The notes beneath the pieces were generated by a model. The model had not been told where the DNA came from and made no database searches. It was given only the letters and a program-made list of their open reading frames with translations. The position numbers were made by a program, and so were the translations under genes. This document shows positions 23,982 through 34,400 of a stretch of 64,000 nt of DNA, piece by piece (within the stretch, counting starts at the first letter, position 1; every line of letters begins with the position of its first letter). Source of the DNA: Acidobacteriota bacterium (lineage in GTDB: Bacteria > Acidobacteriota > Blastocatellia > UBA7656); assembly GCA_038040445.1 (NCBI GenBank), contig JBBPIG010000005.1:223447-287446 (forward strand). Direction: 5' to 3'.

Positions 23982-24875
23982 ATGAGTGACATAGTTGCTG
24001 AACTAGAGCATCGCTACGCTGGTCGAAGAGGGCTGCCATCTTCCGAAGTAGCCGAGGCCTCAGTAATGCTCGATCTCTTTCAAGGCCTTGGTGTCCAATG
24101 TTTCTCTCTCACGTTCACTGACGACACTGGACGCAAGGTAGCTTTCAGGCGGAATAGGTCCGTTGAATCACTGCGCAGTGAATTGCCGTGTTTATTATTC
24201 ACCTCCTGCCAGAAGCGGCTGAACGTGATTGTGCGGCCGATTGCTGCACGCCCTCTATCGCTCATACAGCTTGATGATCTGAGCGCTTCCCAGCTTGATC
24301 GAGTGCGCGCGTTCTCTTTTCTCGTACTGGAGACGAGTCCAGAGAACTTCCAAGCTTGGGTAGCCGTCACTGACGCCAGTCACCAGACGATCCGCAGAGT
24401 TAAGAAAGCAGCAGGAGCCGACCTCAACGCGAGCGGGGCGACTAGGCTCGCTGGATCATACAACTTCAAATCAAAATACGCGCCCAACTATCCGCGCGTG
24501 CGGCTTCACTCCATTGCACCTCTGCACGCTGTCACAGTCGGCGAGCTTGATCGCGCTGGCTTAGTCGCACCCGAGGAGCACACGCCTCGCGCGCCGCGCC
24601 ATGCTCCCAGCTATCGGCGCAGACATCGGTTGCTGGTGTGGCCCAGCTACGCACGCTGTCTGGCTGATGCGCTTGGAGCAAAGAATCATGAGGGCAAAGA
24701 CCGCAGCGCGGCAGATTTCAACTTCTGCCTCATCTCTATAGATCGAGGCTGGTCTGTTGAAGCTACCGCAAACCAACTTATGGCTGAGAGCGAGAAGGCG
24801 AAGTCAACCGGATACAACTACGCGCTCTTCACTGCCAAGCGAGCTGCTTCCGTGGTTAGTAGCAACCGTCGTTGA
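23982..24875 (+). CDS. RepB-type DNA primase of plasmid/ICE type
   Basis: The 297-residue protein resembles the RepB-primase family of IncQ-like and other mobile elements. The core has SLIQLDDLSASQLDRVRAF, then LETSPENFQAWVAVTDA, and RLAGSYNFKSKYAPNYPRV, the usual primase catalytic block. A helical C-terminal domain with SAADFNFCLISIDRGWSVEATANQLM follows. ATG 23982 (MSDIVAEL) is preferred to an upstream in-frame ATG at 23937. It would prime complementary-strand synthesis after transfer. The strong hairpin 100 nt upstream might be its recognition site, as IncQ primases use ssi hairpins; that link is inferred. Confidence 0.82.
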   Translation: MSDIVAELEHRYAGRRGLPSSEVAEASVMLDLFQGLGVQCFSLTFTDDTGRKVAFRRNRSVESLRSELPCLLFTSCQKRLNVIVRPIAARPLSLIQLDDLSASQLDRVRAFSFLVLETSPENFQAWVAVTDASHQTIRRVKKAAGADLNASGATRLAGSYNFKSKYAPNYPRVRLHSIAPLHAVTVGELDRAGLVAPEEHTPRAPRHAPSYRRRHRLLVWPSYARCLADALGAKNHEGKDRSAADFNFCLISIDRGWSVEATANQLMAESEKAKSTGYNYALFTAKRAASVVSSNRR

Positions 24876-24936
24876 ATACATCTCGCATCGCGACATTGTC
24901 GAAGATTGAGACTTTGAAGATTGGAGAAGGACTATC

Positions 24937-25143
24937 ATGAAAAGCTGGAGAGTAACCGCCACGTTCCCGGAGTTGCCGGCGGCTCACGCAGTACAGGAGG
25001 CGCGCGGTGAAGGTTCAAGTCTATCAGTTGCCATCAAGCGCGCACTCGATGCGATTCTGCGCGAGCCTCACGTGAAAGGCCGTCGAATCTTGACGGTGAA
25101 ACTTTTCGTGAGGGCTGAACAGCGTGACGACGAACTGCCGTGA
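24937..25143 (+). CDS. small hypothetical protein downstream of the primase gene
   Basis: A 68-residue basic protein with a good GGAGAAGGA site before ATG 24937. It opens with a strand (KSWRVTATFPELPAAHAVQ), followed by a helix (SSLSVAIKRALDAILREPHVKG) and a second strand (RILTVKLFVRAE). The size and pattern could be a small DNA-binding or plasmid-control protein; I do not recognise a family. It precedes the IetA-like ATPase by 110 nt on the same strand. Confidence 0.55.
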   Translation: MKSWRVTATFPELPAAHAVQEARGEGSSLSVAIKRALDAILREPHVKGRRILTVKLFVRAEQRDDELP

Positions 25144-25253
25144 GGTGCTAAGCGTGACCAACGCTGAACGGGAAAGTGTGTTTTACTTTGCGTAGCGAGT
25201 CGGCGTTACGATATATACTAATCCTCCTACAATGGTACTCGGGGGCTCGGCAC

Positions 25254-26234
25254 TTGGCTAGCAGGGAACAGATCAAAGCACTACTCAAGTCGCACATTGA
25301 TGGCGACGATACACAATTCTTTGCAGTCGCTATGCAGGTCGCGGCGCACGAGGCGCAATTAGGGCACGGCAAAATAGCACAAGAGCTCCGTGAGATGATT
25401 GACGCGGCAAAGCTGAAACGAAAAGGTCACAGTGCGGGCCGACCGGTTCCGATCGCTCAGCCACGCGGAGAACTTTCGAGCCTACTTTCAGTCTTCTATC
25501 CTAAATCGAGATCGGCCGATCTCATCGTTGATGCGCCAGTTCACGCCCGGCTCAGTAGGTTAATAAAAGAGCACCGACACATCTCAAAACTACGTTCCCA
25601 CGGACTAACGCCACGAAGGAAGCTTTTACTTGTGGGCCCACCCGGCACGGGGAAAACACTTTCAGCGAGTGTTATCGCGGGCGAGCTTGGACTGCCGCTT
25701 TTCGTAGTCCGACTGGATAGTCTGATCACGAAGTTCATGGGTGAGACCGCAGCGAAGCTTAGATTAGTTTTCGATTCGATCGCACAGGTTCGTGGGGTGT
25801 ATTTGTTTGACGAATTTGATTCAATCGGGGCTCAGCGAGGAATGGGTAACGAAGTTGGAGAGATAAGAAGAGTGCTCAATAGCTTCCTTCAGTTCATCGA
25901 GCACGATGAATCTGACAGTTTGATACTAGCAGCTACAAACCACCCGGGCATCTTAGACTATGCGTTGTTCCGCCGCTTTGATGATGTCATCGAATACACA
26001 CTGCCGGAGAAAGAGTTCATATTTAAGGCAATCAAATCAAAGGTCGCGTCGGTTAAGAAATCGAGAATGGACTGGGAGGCGCTGGCCAACGTAGCGAACG
26101 GAATGAGCTACGCTGACATAGCGCACGCTTGTGAAGAAGCGATCAAGGGAATGATAATAGATGACCGACAAAAGCTGACGGAGCAAGACTTGTTGGACGC
26201 GTTGTCGCAGCGAAAGTCCATCCAGCGTAGTTAG
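25254..26234 (+). CDS. ietA: IetA-like AAA ATPase of an ATPase-subtilase defence pair
   Basis: The N-terminus (ASREQIKALLKSHIDGDD, then AMQVAAHEAQLGHGKIAQEL) matches AAA ATPases that pair with S8 proteases. I therefore chose TTG 25254 over GTG 25176, whose extra 26 residues look uncoded. The AAA domain has GPPGTGKT near residue 128, YLFDEFDSIG near 183, and FRRFDD as the arginine-finger region. It lies 20 nt upstream of the subtilase gene. IetAS pairs (AAA ATPase plus subtilisin-like protease) are a described anti-phage and plasmid-stability module; the match is by gene content and motifs. The ATPase probably gates or feeds the protease. Confidence 0.85.
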   Translation: MASREQIKALLKSHIDGDDTQFFAVAMQVAAHEAQLGHGKIAQELREMIDAAKLKRKGHSAGRPVPIAQPRGELSSLLSVFYPKSRSADLIVDAPVHARLSRLIKEHRHISKLRSHGLTPRRKLLLVGPPGTGKTLSASVIAGELGLPLFVVRLDSLITKFMGETAAKLRLVFDSIAQVRGVYLFDEFDSIGAQRGMGNEVGEIRRVLNSFLQFIEHDESDSLILAATNHPGILDYALFRRFDDVIEYTLPEKEFIFKAIKSKVASVKKSRMDWEALANVANGMSYADIAHACEEAIKGMIIDDRQKLTEQDLLDALSQRKSIQRS

Positions 26235-26254
26235 CCGATCCACAATCATCCGAA

Positions 26255-28738
26255 ATGGCAGACGGCAATCTCGAGAAACTCCCGCACCTCCTCGTGACTG
26301 GCACGGGCCAGGCGGAATCGTATGTTAAACCACCAGGAGGAGGCGGCGGAGAATTTGCTCTTCCGCATCGGAACAGAAAACAACACGGCAGAGGCCTTCT
26401 GGCTCAGCTCAAGCAAGTGCAACAGGCGGCTGAGGCCCTGGCTGATGAGCAGCGTGCTTTTGGCGTTGACGCGGGCAACGGCATCGTCATTCAGTTCGAA
26501 AGCGAACCGGACTACGAACTCGCGATCAAGAGCCTTGAATTCTTTCCGTCGGGAATAGAACTCCTCGCGGTGAGGCGACTCGATGATAGAGTTATCGCGA
26601 CTGTCTTTGTTCCAGAAGGAAAGATGTCTCGCTTCATCAACGCAGTCACCGCATATCTCGAACAGCAAACCCAGTCCGGCAGCCCCAAGAACCAAAAGCT
26701 CGTCGAGAGCATTTCCGAGATTCGCAGAGCCGTGCTGGACGCTTTATGGACAGATGACGGCGCCCCGCCAGCTGAGGATGAAGCAATATTTTGGGAGGTC
26801 TGGTTAAGGGTGGGGTCCGAGCGGGAAGCGTTTGTGGAAAGGTTCAAACAGCACGCTCAAGACTTGGGGCTTGACATTGGCGACGAGCAACTCAACTTTC
26901 CTGATAGGACGGTTGTGATCGCCCGAGGAACCAGAGCACAAATGAGTCAGTCAGTCGATCTGCTTAACTGCGTTGCTGAACTCCGAAAGGCGAAGCAGAC
27001 CGCGGCCTTTTTCACATCCATGACAGCGGCTGAACAGTTTGAGTGGATTGAGGAGGCGTTAGCTCGCATCAGGCAAGCACCTGCAAATAGTCCGGCAGTC
27101 TGCATACTCGATACTGGCGTAAACAATGCGCATCCGTTGCTTAACGGCTCTCTCGCTGATGCCGACATGCACACCTACGATCCCGATTGGAATGTGGCCG
27201 ACCATCACGGACACGGAACAGAGATGGCGGGTCTGGCCCTGTACGCTGATCTGACAGACCTCCTGGGCTCTCCTGACGCGTCGGAGCTAAGCCATATTCT
27301 TGAATCGGTCAAGATTCTTCCTCCTGAAGGCGAGAACCCCCCAAAGCTGTACGGCAAGATTACCGCTGAAGCTATGGCTCGGGCTGAGATCGAAGCGCCA
27401 GATCGTAAACGTGTCTTTTCGATGTCCGTGACGACAACCGACTTTCGCGACCGGGGACAACCCTCAGCGTGGTCGGCTGCGCTTGACGCTTTGAGTTCCG
27501 GTGCCGAGGAACAAGGCGAACATCGCAGGCTGATCTTTGTTTCCGCAGGCAACACTGACCCGAATGGCCGCCACTTGTATCCAGACTCGAACCAAACCGA
27601 CGGAATTCACGATCCCGGTCAATCCTGGAATGCGATCACCGTGGGCGCATCTACTGATAAGACGAACATCGACACTGATACTTATCCCGACTGGACGCCG
27701 GTTGCTCCTGAGGGCGATCTGAGTCCCTCTAGTTCCACTTCTCTGGTTTTTGGCCGCCCCTGGCCTATCAAGCCAGATGTCGTTCTGGAAGGTGGCAACA
27801 TGGCTATCAATCCTGGAACTGGATTGGCAGACTACGTTGATAGTTTGCAGTTGCTATCCACTAACTGGCAGTTCGCTACAAGAGCCCCGCTCGTGGTTAC
27901 TGGAGACACCAGCGCGGCCACTGCGATGGCGGCTCGAATGGGTGCGATGTTGCAAGCCGCATATCCGCAGTTCTGGCCGGAGACGATACGCGCTCTGCTT
28001 GTGCACTTCGCCGAATGGACAAATGCGATGAAGGAGCGATTTGTCCCATTGAACACACGCAGTGCAACTATCAGGTTGCTTCGCTATTGTGGTTTCGGAG
28101 TGCCCAACCTGGAGAGGGCAATGTGGAGCGCGAGAAACTCGCTAACTCTCATCGCCCAGGAGTCGATTCAGCCGTTTGATAAGGCCGGCCCGAAGGTAAG
28201 CACCCACGAGATGAGCCTGCATAGTATCCCGTGGCCAGTTGACGTGCTCGAAGGACTTGGTGAAGTGCCCGTCGAGATGCGAGTCACGCTTTCGTATTTC
28301 ATTGAGCCAAACCCCGCTCGGCGTGGATGGATCAGGAAACACAGGTATGCGTCGCACGGGCTTCGCTTTGATGTGAAGACGCCTCTCGAAAGCCTCGACG
28401 AGTTCAGACAACGAATCAACAAGGCCGCACGGGACGAGGAATTCGATAGAGCATCATCCAGCGACTCGGCCCGGTGGCTCCTCGGTCCCGACCTTCGGTC
28501 GCTCGGTTCCTTGCACTCCGACCGTTGGACAGGTACAGCGGCCGAGCTGGCTCAGCGTGGAATCATTGGTATTTATCCCGTAAGTGGCTGGTGGCGCGAG
28601 CGTCATCAACTTGGGAGGTGGAATAAACGCGCGCGTTATGCGCTCGTTGTTACCATTGAAACGCCAGAGGTTGACGTTGATGTGTACACCCCGGTCGTGA
28701 ACATGATTGCGGCTCAAATCCCAACCGAAATTCAGTAG
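26255..28738 (+). CDS. ietS: IetS-like S8 (subtilisin) family serine protease
   Basis: This 827-residue protease carries a complete S8 triad: Asp in CILDTGVNNAHP (near 285), His in HHGHGTEMAG (near 318) and Ser in GDTSAATAMAA (near 552), with the oxyanion Asn in FVSAGNTD. The N-terminal 250 residues form a pro-like or substrate-binding region without a signal peptide, so it acts in the cytoplasm. The C-terminal 200 residues form a beta-rich domain. It follows the AAA ATPase by 20 nt, as in IetAS. Effector action by protein cleavage after phage sensing is the likely role, known for the class rather than shown here. Confidence 0.88.
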   Translation: MADGNLEKLPHLLVTGTGQAESYVKPPGGGGGEFALPHRNRKQHGRGLLAQLKQVQQAAEALADEQRAFGVDAGNGIVIQFESEPDYELAIKSLEFFPSGIELLAVRRLDDRVIATVFVPEGKMSRFINAVTAYLEQQTQSGSPKNQKLVESISEIRRAVLDALWTDDGAPPAEDEAIFWEVWLRVGSEREAFVERFKQHAQDLGLDIGDEQLNFPDRTVVIARGTRAQMSQSVDLLNCVAELRKAKQTAAFFTSMTAAEQFEWIEEALARIRQAPANSPAVCILDTGVNNAHPLLNGSLADADMHTYDPDWNVADHHGHGTEMAGLALYADLTDLLGSPDASELSHILESVKILPPEGENPPKLYGKITAEAMARAEIEAPDRKRVFSMSVTTTDFRDRGQPSAWSAALDALSSGAEEQGEHRRLIFVSAGNTDPNGRHLYPDSNQTDGIHDPGQSWNAITVGASTDKTNIDTDTYPDWTPVAPEGDLSPSSSTSLVFGRPWPIKPDVVLEGGNMAINPGTGLADYVDSLQLLSTNWQFATRAPLVVTGDTSAATAMAARMGAMLQAAYPQFWPETIRALLVHFAEWTNAMKERFVPLNTRSATIRLLRYCGFGVPNLERAMWSARNSLTLIAQESIQPFDKAGPKVSTHEMSLHSIPWPVDVLEGLGEVPVEMRVTLSYFIEPNPARRGWIRKHRYASHGLRFDVKTPLESLDEFRQRINKAARDEEFDRASSSDSARWLLGPDLRSLGSLHSDRWTGTAAELAQRGIIGIYPVSGWWRERHQLGRWNKRARYALVVTIETPEVDVDVYTPVVNMIAAQIPTEIQ

Positions 28739-28920
28739 TCAATTCATGTGGAATGGCCGATTTTGACTCGCATCTGAATTACGTCGCTGCGGCTGACGGT
28801 CGGCAGGGTGCCGAGCGGCCATGAACCTACCAGGCCGGAAAGACAGCAGGGAGTGTAGCCCATGCAGCTTTGGCATTGACCGTTTGTACAACAACCAAAT
28901 ATAGGTCTCCCGGCGTCTGA

Positions 28921-28955
28921 GGTGCATGTCCTAGCTAGGAGGCGCACCGCCTTTT
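28921..28955. terminator. candidate terminator between convergent ietS and HerA-like genes
   Basis: GGTGC (28921-28925) pairs with GCACC (28944-28948) around the palindrome CCTAGCTAGG (28930-28939), and TTTT follows at 28952-28955 on the plus strand. It sits in the 346-nt stretch 28739-29084 between convergent genes. I see nothing else in that stretch. Confidence 0.45.
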
Positions 28956-29084
28956 CTGAATCCGAAATTCAACGGTGGAACTAGTTCGTAACAAATACAA
29001 ATCGCGAGATGTTCCACAGACATGAGGACAGCCAGTCGCTCGCGCGAAGGACGGAGAATATGGATCCTGAAGCTACCCTCTGGC

Positions 29085-31379
29085 CTATGTCTCCGCCTCT
29101 TCAGTCTGCGAACCTTCTTTGACGCCTTCCGTGATGTCAACACTTACACTGGGAACGTTTCCGGGATCGCTTTCGGCGCGCACTCCGTCCGCATTAGCTG
29201 CTCCCTTTCCTCGGAACACGCTTAGGAAGTCTTTGCGGTCATTTAAGCGTATTAGCACAGGGTTGCTGCAAGAGGAAGCACGTCCGAAAGCCACTGCGTG
29301 TCTATCCTCTAGCGTTGATAGAACGCCTGCGTATTCCTCACCTACGTAGTTCTTCAGGAAGTCCATTCCTGTAGCATCGAACACTCGAAGGGCAAAAACC
29401 GTGTTGCACTGGTTCAGGATTGATTTGGTTACGTTCGCGGTTCTTTGTGTTACGACAAGGCAGCCAAGGCCATACTTACGGCCTTGCAAAATGGCTTTTG
29501 CCGTTCCGTTTGTTGCAACCTTATCTCCCTCGCTCGCAACTGAGTTCCACTCTGGAATCAGAGAATGCGCTTCTTCAAGAACAAGGCAGCATTTCGCCAC
29601 GTCAGTCATCCCTTGCGCTTGTAACACCTCAAGAGCGGATTCGGCAAAGATCCGGGTGATTTCGGTCGGCGTCAACGATGCCATTGAAGCGTTATCTTTG
29701 AAGGGTCTGCTGTCCTGGCGCCATACCTCGAACTCCGTTGGGTTGAACATAAGTAGTCTACATGCCTCATTCTCTTTGAGGAATCCCTTCAGAACAGTCC
29801 TTACTGCGAGTGAGAAAGTATTGATGCTTCCACCCTCCTCTACATTTTGGTTCACCAACGTTTTTCCTGCGGCACCAATCGCCTGAAGCTTCTCGATTGC
29901 CGGTCGCCTTGCATCAGCATCATAATAAGGACTCAGCTCTTTGGCGTATTGGTTCGTCAGATCAAGACAGATTACCTTCACTCCAGCGTCAATCATTCGC
30001 TCTACCAATTCCAGAGCGAGGAATGATTTACCGGCGCCGAGAATGCCTAAGATGGCAGCATTGTGCGTGACGAGCGAGTGCACATCAACACTAACTGGAT
30101 AGGAGGTTCCGGGGAAATGGCCGATCGCTGACCTGTCGGCGTCCGGTGACTCTGGCTCAACAAGGAACACTGGCGCATTCGGTTGTGGGATCCATCTGAC
30201 AGCTTCAAAGCGCCGCAGTTCATCACGCCAGCGACCTATCTTCTTAGCCTCGCCACGTACGTATCCCCTCTTGTTCTTCTGCTGAACGATTTCCTCCCTT
30301 GTTAAACCATTGATGATTTGATAGAGCACCTTATTAGGGCCGATGTTCACTTCGACAAGACGGCCCTCTTCGAGATCGAGGTCTGTACGTACAAGCTCCA
30401 CTCTGAGACGCGAGATATCCGTATCCTGCGTGACAAGTCCAACCAACCGATCCTTGCCAGTCCAGGCCCCATCAGTAATTTGGCGTCTTGAAGAGTCGGC
30501 TAGGTCAATTTGCGTAGCCAGGCCTTTTGATTCATCGCTGACTGAGCTAGATCGTTGGATGAGGTCTCGTACAGGCGCGGGTATAGGGAGATGGAAGGCC
30601 CTAATCCACGCGCCTTCAGCAAACCCAACTTGGTCGAGTATCATAGCCAAGCCCGGCTCGCCAGAATCGCCACGTACGACTACAAGGTCCCCGAAGACGA
30701 CCGAGCTATCGATTTGCTGACGAATTAGGACGACACTCGGGATTTGATGTCCGACAACCTCACCAACCTCTTGGGCAGCAGGTCCGTTTCTCCACAATCT
30801 CCACAGTCGCTTGAGGAGAATGCTAAGCGCTTCCAAGGGCTGGATCGTGACGATTACCGCCCAAGCTAAACCGATGATGAGGTACTCGCGGGGCACGTCT
30901 CGGTGAAATGTGACTAGGGCAAAAAGGAAGACCGCCGAGAAGACGGCCTTCGGGCCGCCTATTGCGTCCGCCACCAGCCTCAGCGACTCTGACGACTTCT
31001 TTAGTGAACTGCGCGAAGAGTCTTTGAGTGCTATCGAGAGCACGCTCGCGACGAGTACCACACCAATGTAGCAAGTCGCGGTTAACCATAGAGATCGATC
31101 AAAGCTGGTGTACTGGTGCTGGGACGGGAGGTTGACTGCTAACAAACCTATGCCCGCAGCTACTGCGTACGATATGGCATCTGCTGGCTTATGGTAGAAA
31201 GGCGTCACTAAGAGGTTGCCAAGCAACAGTGCTGCGATCCCTGAGTAGAACCATAAGCCTTTCTCCGTAGACGGTGGCAGCCAAGAACCAAGAGCCACCT
31301 TTGATGCAAAGAACAAAGCGGCCAGATAGAGAATCAAAATCAGCAGTCGAATGGGTTGGCTCGGCGTAGTAGTTGCCAA
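29085..31379 (-). CDS. membrane-anchored HerA/FtsK-like ATPase
   Basis: The 764-residue protein has about six hydrophobic segments in residues 10-190 (LLILILYLAALFFASK, GIAALLLGNLLVTPF, AVFSAVFLFALVTF and others). A HerA-type ATPase follows: Walker A GILGAGKSFLALEL near residue 446, Walker B CCLVLEEAHSLIP near 605, and LQGRKYGLGCLVVTQR, the HerA arginine/sensor region. HerA-like translocases are common in anti-phage loci, but a multi-pass membrane domain on one is unusual. It is the last gene on the minus strand, 78 nt after the DUF499 gene, and may be part of that operon. Its role with the neighbours is inferred. Confidence 0.82.
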   Translation of the reverse strand: MATTTPSQPIRLLILILYLAALFFASKVALGSWLPPSTEKGLWFYSGIAALLLGNLLVTPFYHKPADAISYAVAAGIGLLAVNLPSQHQYTSFDRSLWLTATCYIGVVLVASVLSIALKDSSRSSLKKSSESLRLVADAIGGPKAVFSAVFLFALVTFHRDVPREYLIIGLAWAVIVTIQPLEALSILLKRLWRLWRNGPAAQEVGEVVGHQIPSVVLIRQQIDSSVVFGDLVVVRGDSGEPGLAMILDQVGFAEGAWIRAFHLPIPAPVRDLIQRSSSVSDESKGLATQIDLADSSRRQITDGAWTGKDRLVGLVTQDTDISRLRVELVRTDLDLEEGRLVEVNIGPNKVLYQIINGLTREEIVQQKNKRGYVRGEAKKIGRWRDELRRFEAVRWIPQPNAPVFLVEPESPDADRSAIGHFPGTSYPVSVDVHSLVTHNAAILGILGAGKSFLALELVERMIDAGVKVICLDLTNQYAKELSPYYDADARRPAIEKLQAIGAAGKTLVNQNVEEGGSINTFSLAVRTVLKGFLKENEACRLLMFNPTEFEVWRQDSRPFKDNASMASLTPTEITRIFAESALEVLQAQGMTDVAKCCLVLEEAHSLIPEWNSVASEGDKVATNGTAKAILQGRKYGLGCLVVTQRTANVTKSILNQCNTVFALRVFDATGMDFLKNYVGEEYAGVLSTLEDRHAVAFGRASSCSNPVLIRLNDRKDFLSVFRGKGAANADGVRAESDPGNVPSVSVDITEGVKEGSQTEEAET

Positions 31380-31457
31380 CGCTATAATCCTCCTCTTCTG
31401 CAGCCGCTAACAGCCTTGAGCTCCGGTCGACAAGTCCGCAATTCGGTTAGGTAGAAG

Positions 31458-34400
31458 TCACTCACTCTCGAAGCCGTGACTCGTGAACTTGAGCGTCCGG
31501 CTGTTCTCAGTGACCGTTCTTACGACGTTCTCGGGCGCGCCGCCGGGGATCGCCGCTTCGATCTCAAGAGTCACCGCGACGTTGGCTCCGACCAAGCCAG
31601 CCAGATGAGCAATAACCTCGTCGGCGATACGGCTCGCGTCGCGGCCCACGCGGGTGGGTTCGAGGGTAACCGTCCCGTGAAAACGCCTTGGTCTGGGCGC
31701 GGGTTCGGGCGTCGTGGTGCCCCCCTTTTCGGTTGCCGAATCGCCGCCAGTTGGCCCGCTTGCCTTGCCAGGCCCAGCGTCTCCACCCGTCACAACCGCA
31801 GCGCCCGGAGCGGGTTGAATCTCGGCTTCCTGTTGCTTCTGGGCAACGTCAAATCGCACCAGCAGCCCCGACACTTGGTCATCCGAAATGCTGACGTGCT
31901 GTCCCCCGCGCAATCCGCGATAGCGCCCGGCCTCTTCGTCGTAGCTGTCAGCGTACGCAAACCCGTCCTGCTGCCAGGTCAGCAGCGAGACGCCGCTACG
32001 GATTGATTCGAGCAACACCATTGGCCCTTTGAGTCGAGGCAGGTATAGATAGCTCGCGAAGTCCTCGATGAGCTGTTTAATTCCGACGTGCTTACCGCGC
32101 CAGAGCGGCACGCCATTCAACTCCATCCTCAGCCGCGAGGGCGCGAAACCAGTGATAAGCATCTCATCGCTCTTCAGCTTCTTGCTGGCACGAACCGCGA
32201 GGGCGTCCTGACCAGAGAGCCTGAAGCTCTGCCACTCCACCACAGCCTGCGGCGAGGTCTGCACTGGCACTAGCAGCCATTGGTACGCTTCTGGGATGCG
32301 CGCCGTAACCGCGCCATCGGCGGATGCCTTCTGCGTCTCAGCTTGCTTCACTTGTTGCGGGTCGAGATTGAGTTGCTCCTTCTCGGCCAGCACTGACTCC
32401 CACGCGAGGTAACGTCGCGCGGCCTCGTCGAGGTCCTGCAGCCGAGTCTTGTCAACGGCGAGAAAGACGAGCGTGTTGCGGTAGAGGCGAGGCGTGTTGC
32501 CACGCGCTTCGAGGATCGCCTTCGCGGCGGCCTCCGCTGCGCTCGCTGGCTCCTTGGTGTAGGGATGGTCGGTGCCGAGCACGACCAGCCGCGCGTCGAG
32601 ATCGTCTGGCACGTCTTGGCCAGACTGTGGCATTGGATGGATGCGGCTGAAGTCACCCGTCCGGCGCAGGTCGGCGCGCAGGCGTTCGTCCAGCTCGTGC
32701 ACGACCTTGTCGGGATCACGCTTGAGTTGATCGGCACGGTCCTCCGCCAGCTTGGTCACAGTTGGCTGTGTCGAGTACCAGTAGCGTGGACCGTCCTGGT
32801 AGAGATAAGTCGCTGCTGCGGCCAACCGCCGCAGCGCATCCCCAAAGACGGCCGGTGACTCGCCCGGCATCACGCAACCGAGCTTGACCCGTCGATCTTC
32901 AAGTCCTCGATGGGCCGCTTGGGTGAGGGGCGCAGAACCCATGTAGATTGCACGCGCCACGCGCCGGCACGCCGAGAACTTGCCAAGGTTGGGCACCTCG
33001 CTGTCGAGCCTCAGTGGGAGCGAGCTCGGACCGTCCACGTCCTTCTCGATCACCGGCACCCAGTTGTCTGAGAGGTAGCGCGTCAGCTCAAACTGCACTC
33101 GCGGGTCGTCAATCGAGATGTTCGCCGGCAGGATGAGCGGGTTCTTGTCTCCCTTTTCCCAAAGGCTATGGATAACTGCAGCCATCAATCGCAACACGCC
33201 GCGAGTGCGCTGAAACTTCACCAGCGTCGACCAGTCGTTGTAGAGCCTATCGAAAATTTCCGGGTGGATTGGATACGCAGCCTTTATTCTTTTCTCGTAG
33301 TCAGAATCCCGACATTCGGGCGGGAACTCTGCCTGTTGCGTCCGGTAGAAATCGGCAAATCCGCGCGCCACCACGTCCCGGTCCTTGAACTGGGCAGGCT
33401 CGGACATCGGCTCAAACAGTCGCCGCCGCACGATCTCGAAGCCCTCTTCGGCGCTGGCCGGTCGCCACGAGGACTCGACTCGGCCTACCACATTGCGCAG
33501 ACGATCAAGCGCCTCACGACCCCGTTGGCCGCCCACCTCCACATCATCGGCTTGTGTGTGCGGCGAGCCGCCAGTATCCGAGGCCGGAAGACTGATCACC
33601 AACAGACAGTTCTTTGCGAGCTTCGCCGACTCGGTCAGTACCTGCGCGAAGGTGAACTGCGTCTCGAAGCCGCCCGCTGGCAAGTCGCTCTGGTCGTGGA
33701 GCTGCCGCGCGTAAGCAACCCACTCGTCGATCAGAATCATGCACGGGCCGTATTCCACGAAGAGTTCGCGTAGCACGTCGCCGGGGCTCGTAGCCTTCTC
33801 GTCGTCAGCCTTGATCCGGGCAAACGCCTTCTTGCCGCCGAGCTGGTAGGCGAGTTCTCCCCAAAGCGTTCGCACGACCGTGCCGTCAGGTTTCTTAGAT
33901 GGGCTGCCAGCCGAGATCTTGTTCCCGACCAGCACCACACGACGAACGGTAGGCAGTGACTTAGCTTCCGCTTGCTGCATCACTACGTCGATGCCTGCTA
34001 GCTCCGCGGGCGCGATGCCGGAGAACAGGTGATAGAGCGCCAGCATTGAGTGCGTCTTACCGCCACCGAAGTTGGTCTGGAGCTGCACCACCGGATCGCC
34101 GCCCTTCCCGGCGAGCCGCCGCACTGCGCCGACCAGCATCCCCTTGAGGCTCTCGGTGAGATAGGTGCGTCGGAAGAACTCGACGGGGTTCTTGTACTCG
34201 TCCGTCCCCTGGCCGAGATGCACCTGCCACAGATCGGCGGCGAACTCGGCCTGCTGATATTGGCCGCTTGCCACATCCTTGTGCGGTGTCACCACCTCGC
34301 GCCACGGTTTGAGGCCGCCTACCGCCGCGCTCTCGATGGCCGTGCCGGCGCTCTTGCGCTTTTCGCCGCGCACCTGCTCGTCAAACCGCAGGCGCAGCAG

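Noticed and set aside
33168..33773. A 201-residue plus-strand ORF
   Set aside because: Antisense to the DUF499 ATPase gene and without recognisable domains.
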